DNA of 64,000 nt from NCBI GenBank assembly GCA_038232655.1, contig JBBSNM010000001.1, forward strand, positions 83,626 to 147,625, given 5' to 3'. A program made the position numbers and the translations under genes. Under the pieces are notes generated by a model. It did no database searches. It saw nothing but the letters and a program-made list of their open reading frames with translations, and had not been told where the DNA came from. Positions 8,196 to 16,785 of the stretch are shown piece after piece; position 1 is the stretch's first letter; every line of letters begins with the position of its first letter. Source of the stretch: JACCVL01 sp038232655 (lineage in GTDB: Bacteria > Actinomycetota > Actinomycetes > Propionibacteriales > Nocardioidaceae).

Positions 8196-10670
8196 ATGGC
8201 CCGCCGCACCACGACCCCCGCCCCGGACGACTTCGAGGAGCACGTCGTCGACATCGACGTGGGCGAGGAGATGCGCACCAGCTTCCTCGAGTACGCCTAC
8301 TCGGTCATCTACTCACGCGCGTTGCCGGATGCGCGTGACGGGCTCAAGCCCGTGCAGCGCCGCATCCTGCACACCATGAGCGAGCTCAACCTCAGACCAG
8401 ACCGCGGCCACGTCAAGAGCGCGCGAGTCGTCGGCGAGGTCATGGGCCGGCTGCACCCGCACGGTGACGGCGCCATCTACGACGCCCTCGTACGCCTGGC
8501 GCAGCCGTGGTCGATGCGGCTGCCGCTGGTCGACGGGCACGGCAACTTCGGCAGCACCGACTCCGGTCCGGCCGCGATGCGCTACACGGAGTGCCGGATG
8601 GCCCCGCCGGCGGTGGCGATGACCACGTCCATCGACGAGGACACCGTCGACTTCAAACCGAACTACGACAGCCGCGAGACCGAGCCGGTGGTGCTGCCGG
8701 CCGCCATCCCCAACCTGCTGGTCAACGGTGCGGCCGGCATCGCCGTCGGCATGGCCACCAACATGGCCCCGCACAACCTGGTGGAGGTGGTTGCGGCGCT
8801 GCGGCACCTGATCAGCCACCCCCGAGCCGACCTTGATGCGGTGATGCGCTTCGTGCCCGGCCCCGACCTGCCCACCGGCGGCAAGATCATCGGTCTCGGT
8901 GGTGTCCGCGACGCCTACGACACCGGTCGTGGGTCGTTCAAGATGCGCGCCACGGCCCGCATCGAGTCGGTGTCGGCCCGCCGCAAGGGCATCGTGGTCA
9001 GCGAGCTGCCGTACGGCGTGGGCCCCGAGAAGGTGATCGAGCGGATCAAGTCGCTGGTGCTGGCCAAGAAGCTGCAGGGCATCGCCGCCGTCAACGACTA
9101 TTCCGACCTCAACGACGCGCTGCGGCTCGTCATCGAGGTCAAGAACGGGTTCAATCCCGAGGCGGTGCTCGAGCAGCTGTACCGGCTGACTCCCATGGAG
9201 GACTCGTTCGGCATCAACGCCGTCACGCTCGTGGACGGTCAGCCGCGGACCCTGGGACTGCTCGAGCTGTTGCGGGTCTACCTCGACCACCGCCGGGACG
9301 TGGTGCGGCGGCGCAGCAGCTACCGCCGCGGCCGGGCCGCCGACCGGCTGCACCTGGTGGAGGGTCTGCTGCTGGCGATCCTCGACATCGACGAGGTGAT
9401 CCAACTCATCCGCGGCAGCGACGACGCTGCCCAGGCGCGCGAGCGGCTGATGAGCGTGTTCGACCTGTCCGAGCTGCAGGCAGCCCACATCCTCGACCTC
9501 CCGCTGCGCCGGCTCACCAAGTTCTCCCGCCTCGAGCTGGACCGTGAGCAGGCCGAGCTGCGCTCGGCGATCGCCGAGCTGGACGCGATCCTGACCGACG
9601 CGAAGCTGCTCGACCAGGTGGTGGGTGCCGAGCTGTCCGAGGTGGCCAAACAGTTCGGTACGCCGCGGCGCACGGTCCTGCTCGAGTCGGCCGGTCAGTC
9701 GGCCCCCGCCAGCACGCCGCTCGAGGTCAGCGACGACCCGTGCCTGGTGCTGTTGGGTGCCACCGGCCTGCTCGCGCGCACCACCACCGACGCCGCGCCC
9801 GGCAGCGGCGGTGCCCGCAACCGCCACGACGCGGTGCTCTCGGTCGTGCCCGCGACCGCCCGCGGCCAGGTCGGCGCGCTGACCACCACGGGGCGCATGC
9901 ACCGCCTCGACGTCGTCGACCTGCCGACGCTGCCCGGCACCGCGCACGCGCCGCACCTGCAGGGTGGGGCGCCGGTCAGCGAGTTCCTCGCGCTGGCCGG
10001 CGAGGAGCGGGTGCTGTGCCTGATCGGGCTCGACGAGCCCGCCGGTGCCGTGCTCGGCACGGCCCGGGGGGTGGTGAAGCGCGTCCAGCCGGACTACCCG
10101 GGCAACAAGGACGTCTGGGACGTCGTCCGCCTCGAGGACGGCGACCGGGTGGTCGGAGCCGCCCAGCTCCGAGACGATGCGGTCGCGGACACCGCGCTCG
10201 TCTTCGTCACTGCCGATGCCCAGCTGCTGCACTTCGCCGCCTCCGCGGTACGCCCCCAGGGCCGCGCCGGTGGCGGGGTCGCCGGCATCCGACTGGCGGC
10301 GGGCGTCGCTGCCGTCTTCTTCGGCGCAGTGCGGGACCCCGATGACGCCGTGGTCGTCACCGTGGCCGGCGCAGCCAGCGCCCTGCCTGGCACCGAGACC
10401 GGCACGGTCAAGGTCACCCGGTTCGGGGCCTACCCTTCGAAGGGCCGCGCCACCGGCGGCGTCCGCTGCCACCGGCTGCGCGCCGGCGCGGACCGTTTGC
10501 TGCTGGCCTGGGTGGGGTCCGGCCCGCCGCTGGCAAGCGGCAGCAGCGGCGGCGTGGTCGAGCTGCCGCCAGTCGACGACCGGCGCGACGGCTCCGGCGC
10601 GCCGGTCGACCAGCCCATCAGCGCCGTCGCGGCCCCGGTCGCCACCCAGGCGCCGACCGACGTCGTCTGA
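8196..10670 (+). CDS. parC: DNA topoisomerase IV subunit A (ParC-like type IIA topoisomerase)
   Basis: 824 residues; the breakage-reunion subunit that decatenates or relaxes DNA together with ParE. The N-terminus DFEEHVVDIDVGEEM..FLEYAYSVI matches the Streptomyces second topoisomerase rather than GyrA. The catalytic tyrosine is Tyr130 in AMRYTECRM. The quinolone-determining loop HPHGDGAIYDALVR has Gly92 where E. coli GyrA has Ser83. The C-terminal half has the beta-pinwheel repeats. ATG at 8196 is chosen; an in-frame ATG lies 9 nt upstream. The partner parE is encoded convergently at 13241-15409, with only a lipoprotein and a transporter between them. Confidence 0.9.
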   Translation: MARRTTTPAPDDFEEHVVDIDVGEEMRTSFLEYAYSVIYSRALPDARDGLKPVQRRILHTMSELNLRPDRGHVKSARVVGEVMGRLHPHGDGAIYDALVRLAQPWSMRLPLVDGHGNFGSTDSGPAAMRYTECRMAPPAVAMTTSIDEDTVDFKPNYDSRETEPVVLPAAIPNLLVNGAAGIAVGMATNMAPHNLVEVVAALRHLISHPRADLDAVMRFVPGPDLPTGGKIIGLGGVRDAYDTGRGSFKMRATARIESVSARRKGIVVSELPYGVGPEKVIERIKSLVLAKKLQGIAAVNDYSDLNDALRLVIEVKNGFNPEAVLEQLYRLTPMEDSFGINAVTLVDGQPRTLGLLELLRVYLDHRRDVVRRRSSYRRGRAADRLHLVEGLLLAILDIDEVIQLIRGSDDAAQARERLMSVFDLSELQAAHILDLPLRRLTKFSRLELDREQAELRSAIAELDAILTDAKLLDQVVGAELSEVAKQFGTPRRTVLLESAGQSAPASTPLEVSDDPCLVLLGATGLLARTTTDAAPGSGGARNRHDAVLSVVPATARGQVGALTTTGRMHRLDVVDLPTLPGTAHAPHLQGGAPVSEFLALAGEERVLCLIGLDEPAGAVLGTARGVVKRVQPDYPGNKDVWDVVRLEDGDRVVGAAQLRDDAVADTALVFVTADAQLLHFAASAVRPQGRAGGGVAGIRLAAGVAAVFFGAVRDPDDAVVVTVAGAASALPGTETGTVKVTRFGAYPSKGRATGGVRCHRLRAGADRLLLAWVGSGPPLASGSSGGVVELPPVDDRRDGSGAPVDQPISAVAAPVATQAPTDVV

Positions 10671-10681
10671 GCGCGCTCGGA

Positions 10682-10700
10682 TAGGACGCGTGCGTACGCA
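10682..10700 (+). promoter_or_regulatory. Possible promoter -10 with a palindrome ahead of the lipoprotein gene
   Basis: TAGGAC at 10682-10687 could be a -10 box; the perfect 10-bp palindrome TGCGTACGCA at 10691-10700 would then cover the transcription start and could be a repressor site. No good -35 is visible. Confidence 0.3.
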
Positions 10701-10715
10701 TGAGAGGCTGCAGGG

Positions 10716-11450
10716 ATGCCGCTGACCCGAACCACCCGTGCCCTGGCCGTGCTCGCGGTGGCGGTGCTGCCGGTTGCGGCCGGCTGTTCAGGTGACGGCG
10801 ACGACGCGCCGCCCGAGCCGGATGTGTCGAGCCGGCTCGAGTCGGCGCGTGCGCAGCTCGACGAGGCCACCAGCCTGCAGGTCCGACTGGTCTCCGACAA
10901 CGTGCCCGACGGCACCGTGGGTCTGATCGAGGCGGACGGCGTCGGAAACCACGACCCGGCCTTCGAGGGGGTCGTCACCGTCGTCACCGGTGGCCTCGGC
11001 CAGGTCGACGCCGACGTCGTGTCCGTGCGGGGCGACGTCGAGGCCAAGGTCGGCTTCGTACCGACGTACGCCCCGGTCGACCCCGACGACCTGGGAGCGC
11101 CGGACCCGGCCGCCCTGCTGTCGACCGAGAACGGTGTGTCCTCGTGGCTCACGCAGACCGAGAAGCCGGTGGCCGGCGAGGACAGTCGCGACGGCGAGGT
11201 GATCGTGACCGGTGTCAGCGGAACGCTGCCCGGAGCGGTCGTGAAGCAACTGATCCCCACCGCCGACGACACCGCCGACTTCGACGTCGTCTACCGGCTC
11301 ACCGACGACGATGCCCTGCGAGACGCCGCCATCACCGGTCCGTTCTACCCCGACGGTGCCGACGTCACCTACGACCTGACAGTCACCACCTCGGACCAGC
11401 CGGTCGACATCGAGCTGCCGTCGAAGTCCGACACCGGCAACGGCGCCTGA
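10716..11450 (+). CDS. LppX/LprG-family lipoprotein
   Basis: 244-residue secreted lipoprotein. Residues 1-23 form a signal peptide ending in lipobox VAAGC, with lipidated Cys24. A disordered acidic linker (GDGDDAPPEPD) is followed by a domain with the LppX_LprAFG pattern: an SSRLESARAQLDEATSLQVRL helix, then beta strands. These proteins form a cone that binds triacylated lipids. Only 7 bp separate it from an MFS transporter gene, the same pairing as mycobacterial lprG-Rv1410c (P55), in which the lipoprotein receives lipids exported by the transporter. A lipid-trafficking role is inferred from that pairing. Start ATG at 10716, 45 bp after parC. Confidence 0.82.
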   Translation: MPLTRTTRALAVLAVAVLPVAAGCSGDGDDAPPEPDVSSRLESARAQLDEATSLQVRLVSDNVPDGTVGLIEADGVGNHDPAFEGVVTVVTGGLGQVDADVVSVRGDVEAKVGFVPTYAPVDPDDLGAPDPAALLSTENGVSSWLTQTEKPVAGEDSRDGEVIVTGVSGTLPGAVVKQLIPTADDTADFDVVYRLTDDDALRDAAITGPFYPDGADVTYDLTVTTSDQPVDIELPSKSDTGNGA

Positions 11451-11457
11451 CGGCACC

Positions 11458-13233
11458 GTGCCGAGATCACGGGGCGAACCGGGGGTCGACCCTCGCAGCC
11501 GGCTGCTGCTCGGCCTGGCCGCGGTGGCGGTCGCCTTCGCCGCCGCGGACACCTACGTGGTGGTCCTCGCGCTGCCGGACATGATGGCTGCCGCCGGCCT
11601 GTCGAGCGAGCAACTGCAGCGGGCCGCACCGCTGATCTCCGGTTTCCTGCTCGGGTACGTCGGCGCGCTGCCGCTCATCGGGCGCATCGCGGACCTGCGG
11701 GGCCGCACACCGGTGTTGGTCGGGTCGCTGGTCGTCTTCGCGATCGGTTCGCTGGTGACGGCGGCGGCCTACGACCTGCCCTCGATGGTCACCGGCCGCT
11801 TCGTGCAGGGCGTTGGTGGCGGCGGCCGGGTGCCGGCCACGTTGGCGCTGGTTGCCGACCTGTGGCCGGTCGAGCGGCGCGGGCTTCCCCTCGGTGTCGT
11901 CGGCGCGGTGCAAGAGCTCGGCTCGGTGCTCGGCCCGCTGTTCGGGGCGGTGGTGCTTGCGCTGGCCGACTGGCGGGCCATCTTCTGGATCAACCTCGCG
12001 GTGTCGCTGGCCCTGACCGCAGCCCTCGTCACGGCGACGTCGGCACCGGCCGCCGACCTCCCCGGCGCGGCCGGGGAGACGGCAACACCGCCACACCGGT
12101 TCCGGCCCGACTGGCCCGGTGCTGTGCTGGCCGTCGTCGCACTCCTCGCCCTGGCCACCGTGCTGCGGCAACCCGACGCCATGGTCACCGACGTCTCGCT
12201 GGGGCGGGCTTTCCTGCCGGTGGCCGGCGACTCGCGCTGGCTCAGCCCACTGGCGTTCGCGGTCTATGTCCTGCTCGTCGCCTTCGGCGTCCGCCAGCTC
12301 ACCGCCCGCCGCCCGCTGCTGGCATGGCGCGAGTGGGGCGCCACCTTGGACCAGACCGACCTGCTCGGTGGGCTGCTGCTCGCGACGGCGCTGGCAGGGG
12401 TGATCGTGGCGTTCGCGTCGGCCGACCCGGAGGTGGCGGCGCTGTCCGCAGGCGGGGGGTGGTGGCTGCTGGTGGGCGTGCTGGGTGCGGCGGCCTTCGC
12501 CCGCCGGCAGCTGACGTCCAGCCATCCCCTGGTTCCCCGTGGCAGCCTGCACGCGCTGGGAGCACGCGGCGCGGTCGTTGTCTCGTTCCTCGTCGGTGCC
12601 GCGCTGATCGCCGCGCTCGTGGACATCCCCTTCTTTGCCCGGTTGACGGTCTATGGGGACTCCCAGCTCGACGCTGCGCTCGTCCTGGTCCGCTTCCTCG
12701 CCGCCCTGCCGGTCGGAGCCGTCGTCGGCGGCCTGCTCACCCGCCGCTTCGCCGTCGGCCCGCTCACGGCTGTCGGGATGGGTCTGGCGGTGGCCGGTTT
12801 CGTCTGGATGGCTGCCTGGGACGCCGACGCGCTGAGGTCCCCGCTGGCGACCGTGCCGCTCGTGCTGGCCGGCCTCGGCTTCGGGCTGGCGCTGGCGCCG
12901 GTGAACGCCGCGCTGCTGGCGCTCACCGCACGCGACGTGCACGGAATCGCCAGTGCCCTGCTCGTCGTGGCCCGCATGGTGGGGATGCTGGTCGGCATCT
13001 CGGTGCTCACCACGCTCGGCCTGCGCCGCTTCTACGCCGTCGCCGAGGAGATCCCGCCGGTGGCCGAGCTGTGCCCGGACGACCCGACGTCCTGCCCTGC
13101 GTTCGGCGAGGCGCTGCGTCTGGCGGGTCTCGAGCAACTCGAGGTGGTGTTTCTCGGCGCGGCGACCTGCGCGGGGCTGGCCGGAGCGCTGGCGCTGGTC
13201 GTCTTCGGCGGGGTGCCCCGCCCCGGCCGCTGA
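11458..13233 (+). CDS. MFS transporter of the EmrB/P55 type (14 TM), paired with the LprG-like lipoprotein
   Basis: 591 residues with about 14 hydrophobic segments. Loop motif A of the major facilitator superfamily reads GRIADLRGRTPVLVG (about 75-89), and FVQGVGGGGRVPATLALVADLWP resembles TM4-5 of drug/proton antiporters. A periplasmic-size insert (about 235-300) separates the two central helices. GTG at 11458, only 7 bp after the lipoprotein stop, shows an operon. By the LprG-P55 precedent it probably exports lipids or amphiphiles with help from the lipoprotein; a pure drug-efflux role cannot be excluded. It ends 7 bp before the convergent parE stop. Confidence 0.82.
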   Translation: MPRSRGEPGVDPRSRLLLGLAAVAVAFAAADTYVVVLALPDMMAAAGLSSEQLQRAAPLISGFLLGYVGALPLIGRIADLRGRTPVLVGSLVVFAIGSLVTAAAYDLPSMVTGRFVQGVGGGGRVPATLALVADLWPVERRGLPLGVVGAVQELGSVLGPLFGAVVLALADWRAIFWINLAVSLALTAALVTATSAPAADLPGAAGETATPPHRFRPDWPGAVLAVVALLALATVLRQPDAMVTDVSLGRAFLPVAGDSRWLSPLAFAVYVLLVAFGVRQLTARRPLLAWREWGATLDQTDLLGGLLLATALAGVIVAFASADPEVAALSAGGGWWLLVGVLGAAAFARRQLTSSHPLVPRGSLHALGARGAVVVSFLVGAALIAALVDIPFFARLTVYGDSQLDAALVLVRFLAALPVGAVVGGLLTRRFAVGPLTAVGMGLAVAGFVWMAAWDADALRSPLATVPLVLAGLGFGLALAPVNAALLALTARDVHGIASALLVVARMVGMLVGISVLTTLGLRRFYAVAEEIPPVAELCPDDPTSCPAFGEALRLAGLEQLEVVFLGAATCAGLAGALALVVFGGVPRPGR

Positions 13234-13240
13234 GCCGCCG

Positions 13241-15409
13241 TCAGACGTCGATGCGGTCGGCGTCCAACTCGTAGGCGTTCGCCACGATGAACTCCTTTCG
13301 CGGCGCCACGTCGTTGCCCATCAACAGCTCGAACACCTGGTCGGCCGCCGCCGCGTCGTCGACGGTGATGCGCCGTAGCGTGCGGCGCCGGGGGTCCATC
13401 GTCGTCTCCGCCAGCTGGGCTGCGTCCATCTCGCCGAGGCCCTTGTAGCGCTGGATCGGGTCCTTCCACCGCTGGCCGCGTCGGGTGAGCTCGGCCAAGC
13501 GTCGCTGCAGCTCGGCGTCGGTGTAGGCGTAGACGTACCTGTCCTGGCCCTTGCGCGGCGAGGTCAGCTCGATGCGGTGCAGCGGCGGCACGGCGGCATA
13601 CACCCGGCCCTCGTCCACCAGCTCGCGCATGTACCGAAACAGCAAGGTGGCCAGCAGGCAGCGGATGTGTGCGCCGTCGGAGTCGGCGTCGGCCATGAAG
13701 ATGATCCGGCCGTAGCGCACCTGCTCGAGGTCGAACGTCCGGCCGCTGCCGGCCCCGATGACCTGGATGATGGCCGCGCACTCGGCGTTCTTGAGCATGT
13801 CGCCGGTGCTGGCCTTCTGCACGTTCAAGATCTTGCCGCGGATCGGCAGCAGCGCCTGGTACGCCGCGTCACGTGCCAGCTTGGCGGTGCCGAGCGCGGA
13901 GTCCCCCTCGACGATGAACAGCTCGGAGCGGTCGGTGTCGTTGCTGCGGCAGTCGGCCAGCTTGGCCGGCAGCGCGCTGGACTCCAGCGCGTTCTTGCGG
14001 CGCTGGTTGTCACGCTGCTGGCGGGCCATCACCCGGGTCCGCGCGGCCGTCACGACCTTCTCCAGCACCGTGCGGGCGGCCGCCTTGTCGCCGCGGCGGG
14101 TCGAGCCGAGGAAGCTCTTGAGCTCGCTGCTGACGACCCGGTTGACGATCCGCGTCACCGCGGGGGTGCCGAGCACCTCCTTGGTCTGACCCTCGAACTG
14201 CGGCTCGGCCAGCCGCACGGTCACCACCGCCGTGAGCCCCTCGAGCACGTCGTCCTTGGTGACGTCGGGATCGCCGTTCTTCAGCAGCCGACCCTGGCGC
14301 AGCACCTCGTTGCACGTCTTGACGAGCCCCCGCTCGAACCCGTTGACGTGGGTGCCCCCCTTGGGGGTGGCAATGATGTTGACGAACGAGCGCAGCTCGG
14401 TGTCCCACCCCTGACCCCACCGCAGCGCCACGTCGACCTGGACCTCGCGGTCGACGTCTTGGGGGGTCATGTGCCCGGTCTCGTCGAGCAGGGGCACGGT
14501 CTCGGTGAAGTGCTCGCTCCCCCGCAGCCGGAGCACGGCGGTGACCGGCTCGTCGTTGGCGAGGAACTCGCAGAACTCGGCGATACCGCCCTCGTGCCGG
14601 AAGCGTTCCTCCCGTGGCCCCGACCCGTCAGCGCCCCGCTCGTCGCGGATGACCAGCTCGAGGCCGGGCACCAGAAACGAGGTCTGGCGGGCCCTGGTGA
14701 GCAACTCGTCGTAGGCGAAGCCGGCTCCCCGCACGAACACCTGCGGGTCGGGCCAGTACCGGATGCGGGTCCCGGTGGTGGCCTTGCCGACGCGCTTGAC
14801 CCGGGTCAGGCCGCTCGCCGCGGTGAACGCCGCACCCGGCCCGCCGCCGTCAAAGCGGCCGGCGTCGCCACGTCGGAACGAGGTGGCCCAGCGCGCACCG
14901 CCCTTGTCCACCTGAACGTCGAGCCGGGCCGACAGCGCGTTGACGACCGAGGCGCCCACGCCGTGCAGTCCCCCGGTCGCCACGTACGAGTCGCCACCGA
15001 ACTTGCCGCCGGCGTGCAGCTTGGTGAAGACCACCTCGACGCCCGACAGGCCGGTCTTCGGCTCGGTGTCGACCGGGATCCCGCGACCGTCGTCGACCAC
15101 CTCGGCGGACCCGTCCGCGTGCAGCACGACCTCGATCAGGTGGCACACACCCGCCAGCGCCTCGTCCACAGCGTTGTCGATGATCTCCCACAGGCAGTGC
15201 ATCAGCCCACGGGTGTCGGTGGAGCCGATGTACATGCCCGGTCGCTTGCGCACAGCCTCCAGCCCCTCCAGAACGAGGAGGTTGCGCGCGTTGTATGCGG
15301 TGTCGATGACGGCTCCCTGTAACGGCGGCCGGTGCCGCGTGACCGCAGCGTACCCAGGCGCAGGGACACCGCGACGGCAGCGCGCCGGTGGGTCGCCGAC
15401 GTCGGCCAT
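13241..15409 (-). CDS. parE: DNA topoisomerase IV subunit B (ParE-like)
   Basis: 722 residues; the ATPase/TOPRIM subunit partnering ParC. GHKL ATPase motifs: EIIDNAVDEAL (Glu75, Asn79), DDGRGIPV and GGLHGVGASVVNALS. TOPRIM motifs: EGDSALG and IFMADADSDGAHI, the acidic triad that binds Mg at the cleavage site. The C-terminus has RYKGLGEMDAAQLAETTMDP. ATG at 15409 is the only conventional start between the conserved YNARNLLVLEG and an upstream frame with no similarity; the resulting 38-residue leader is a little long, so the start is moderately certain. The gene is convergent with the transporter gene and divergent from the DUF7455 gene. Confidence 0.9.
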   Translation of the reverse strand: MADVGDPPARCRRGVPAPGYAAVTRHRPPLQGAVIDTAYNARNLLVLEGLEAVRKRPGMYIGSTDTRGLMHCLWEIIDNAVDEALAGVCHLIEVVLHADGSAEVVDDGRGIPVDTEPKTGLSGVEVVFTKLHAGGKFGGDSYVATGGLHGVGASVVNALSARLDVQVDKGGARWATSFRRGDAGRFDGGGPGAAFTAASGLTRVKRVGKATTGTRIRYWPDPQVFVRGAGFAYDELLTRARQTSFLVPGLELVIRDERGADGSGPREERFRHEGGIAEFCEFLANDEPVTAVLRLRGSEHFTETVPLLDETGHMTPQDVDREVQVDVALRWGQGWDTELRSFVNIIATPKGGTHVNGFERGLVKTCNEVLRQGRLLKNGDPDVTKDDVLEGLTAVVTVRLAEPQFEGQTKEVLGTPAVTRIVNRVVSSELKSFLGSTRRGDKAAARTVLEKVVTAARTRVMARQQRDNQRRKNALESSALPAKLADCRSNDTDRSELFIVEGDSALGTAKLARDAAYQALLPIRGKILNVQKASTGDMLKNAECAAIIQVIGAGSGRTFDLEQVRYGRIIFMADADSDGAHIRCLLATLLFRYMRELVDEGRVYAAVPPLHRIELTSPRKGQDRYVYAYTDAELQRRLAELTRRGQRWKDPIQRYKGLGEMDAAQLAETTMDPRRRTLRRITVDDAAAADQVFELLMGNDVAPRKEFIVANAYELDADRIDV

Positions 15410-15685
15410 ACGGTGGATTGTCTTGGGCGTGGCGCACACCATGTGCAACCAGACGGGTCCACGATGCGAAGATGAGTGGCGACCACACCACGGTCGAGGC
15501 AGTATCGAAGCACCGATGACGGCTGGCGACGAGGCCAGGAGTCTCGGCGGATGGTTCCGGCGGGCACAGATCACATCTTCGTGAAGTGCACGGCGGGAAG
15601 CCTGAAGCGTGGTTCGATGTTGGAGTCCGTGTGGGCGCGGGTGTGCTGCCCGACCCACCGAACCGAGACGGAAACGAGGTCAGAC

Positions 15686-15910
15686 GTGACGACTGCAGTT
15701 GCTCCGGGTCCAGCCCTCACCACCGCGGACCGCTGCGACCGCTGTGGGGCGCAGGCATACCTTCGAGTCGAGATGCCCAGCGGTGCGGAGCTGTTCTTCT
15801 GCGCCCACCACGGCCGCGAGCACAACGATGCCCTGCGCGCGGTAGCGACCACGATCCAAGACGAGACCGAGCGGCTGCAGGACGCTCCCGCAACCGACAC
15901 CGAGAGCTGA
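15686..15910 (+). CDS. DUF7455 family small zinc-ribbon-like protein
   Basis: 74 residues, GTG start with CGAGG about 8 nt upstream. Paired metal ligands occur as CDRCGAQ and, 18 residues on, FFCAHHG, suggesting one bound zinc; the rest is a short amphipathic helix (HNDALRAVATTIQDE). It matches a small actinobacterial family found beside parE/sigA and recently numbered DUF7455. Function unknown. The start is placed at 15686 because the upstream in-frame sequence lacks similarity and overlaps the parE promoter region. A strong terminator hairpin follows, so it is probably monocistronic. Confidence 0.75.
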   Translation: MTTAVAPGPALTTADRCDRCGAQAYLRVEMPSGAELFFCAHHGREHNDALRAVATTIQDETERLQDAPATDTES

Positions 15911-15930
15911 GCCGCACGCCACACCACGTC

Positions 15931-15963
15931 CGCGGGCCCCGGGTCAACCGACCCGGGGCCGCG
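15931..15963 (+). terminator. Strong GC hairpin after the DUF7455 gene
   Basis: A near-perfect inverted repeat: the 5' arm at 15931-15945 (with one bulged G) pairs with 15950-15963 around an AACC loop. The stem is about 14 bp and almost all G-C, 20 bp after the stop codon. There is no T-tract, as is common for actinobacterial terminators. Confidence 0.75.
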
Positions 15964-16000
15964 TGCTGTCTGCGGGTGACCGCGAGCCCATACTGCCCCC

Positions 16001-16483
16001 ATGCAGGTCTGGGTGTCGGTGCTGACGGGCCTGCTGATCGTGATCGGTCTGGTCGGCGTCGTCGTCCCCGTGCTGCCGGGGCTGCTGCTGGTGTGGGCAG
16101 CGGTGGCGGTGTGGGTGGTCGTCGAGGCCGACACACCGGCGTACATCCTGTTGGGCGCGGCCACCGCCATGGCCGTGGCTGCGGGGGTGTTGAAATACGT
16201 CATACCCGGGCGCCGGCTGCGACGAGCGGGGGTCCCCGAGCGGACCCTGATGTACGGGGCGCTGGCGGCGGTCGTGGGCTTCTTCGTCATCCCCGTGATC
16301 GGGGTGGTGGTCGGTTTCGTCGCCGGCGTCTACGTCGCCGAGCGGCAGCGGCTGGCCGATCGCGCGGCGGCCCGTGCCTCGACAGGGCATGCGCTGCGCG
16401 CGGCGGGGTTGTCCATCCTGGTCGAGCTGACCGCCGCCCTGCTCATCGCGGCGGGGTGGTTGGGTGTGCTGGCGGTCGCGTGA
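16001..16483 (+). CDS. DUF456 family membrane protein
   Basis: 160 residues, almost entirely hydrophobic, with four to five predicted membrane helices. VGVVVPVLPGLLLVW near the N-terminus and GFFVIPVIGVVVGFVAGVYVAE in the middle are the glycine-rich repeats typical of DUF456 (glycine-zipper-like). The function of the family is unknown. It sits 37 bp after the terminator of the DUF7455 gene and has its own start (ATG 16001). Convergent with the small basic protein gene at 16517. Confidence 0.8.
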   Translation: MQVWVSVLTGLLIVIGLVGVVVPVLPGLLLVWAAVAVWVVVEADTPAYILLGAATAMAVAAGVLKYVIPGRRLRRAGVPERTLMYGALAAVVGFFVIPVIGVVVGFVAGVYVAERQRLADRAAARASTGHALRAAGLSILVELTAALLIAAGWLGVLAVA

Positions 16484-16516
16484 CGGCGCCGGTCACCGCC
16501 GAGGGTTCCCCACGGG

Positions 16517-16660
16517 CTAGCGGGCGCCCTTTCGCTTGGCGGCGTAGCTCTTGGCCTGCTCGACACCGCGCTTGAGCTTGGCCTGGTTCTCCGGCTTGCG
16601 TACCTCGTCGATCACCTTCTTGGCGATACCGATCTGGGCAATGCGACCCAAAATGCTCAC
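16517..16660 (-). CDS. 47-residue basic protein of unknown function
   Basis: A short open frame starting GTG at 16660 and ending TAG at 16517. GGAG lies 10 nt upstream, and an alternative in-frame GTG at 16666 sits too close to it. The protein starts with a hydrophobic stretch (ILGRIAQIGIAKKVIDEV) and continues as a lysine/arginine-rich helix (KPENQAKLKRGVEQAKSYAA, then KRKGAR), about 11 Lys/Arg and very few acidic residues. Codon third positions are G/C-rich as in real genes. I do not recognise a family; a nucleic-acid- or membrane-surface-binding peptide is possible. Downstream of sigA on the same strand, 125 bp away. Confidence 0.6.
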   Translation of the reverse strand: MSILGRIAQIGIAKKVIDEVRKPENQAKLKRGVEQAKSYAAKRKGAR

Positions 16661-16728
16661 TGCCACTCAACTCCTTCGTCCGGTCATGTCATCGGCAGGT
16701 GGTGCCGCTGCCGCACGTGGTAGGTGGG

Positions 16729-16734
16729 CGTGAG
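16729..16734 (-). promoter_or_regulatory. Possible -10 box for the 47-residue protein gene
   Basis: On the minus strand TAGACT lies about 70 nt upstream of the GTG, just after a small hairpin (GTGCC-CTGAC-GGCAC) that may end the sigA transcript. No convincing -35 is visible. Confidence 0.28.
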
Positions 16735-16785
16735 TCTAGACAGCCGGGTGCCGTCAGGGCACGGGGGCTCGCGACCTGTGGGCTG

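Noticed and set aside
8313..10472. A 719-codon antisense frame over parC
   Set aside because: Shadow of a high-GC gene; no domains and no start signal.
8196..10670. Naming the gene gyrA
   Set aside because: The N-terminus and the pairing with a convergent ParE-type subunit fit topoisomerase IV; true actinobacterial gyrA normally sits beside gyrB near dnaA.
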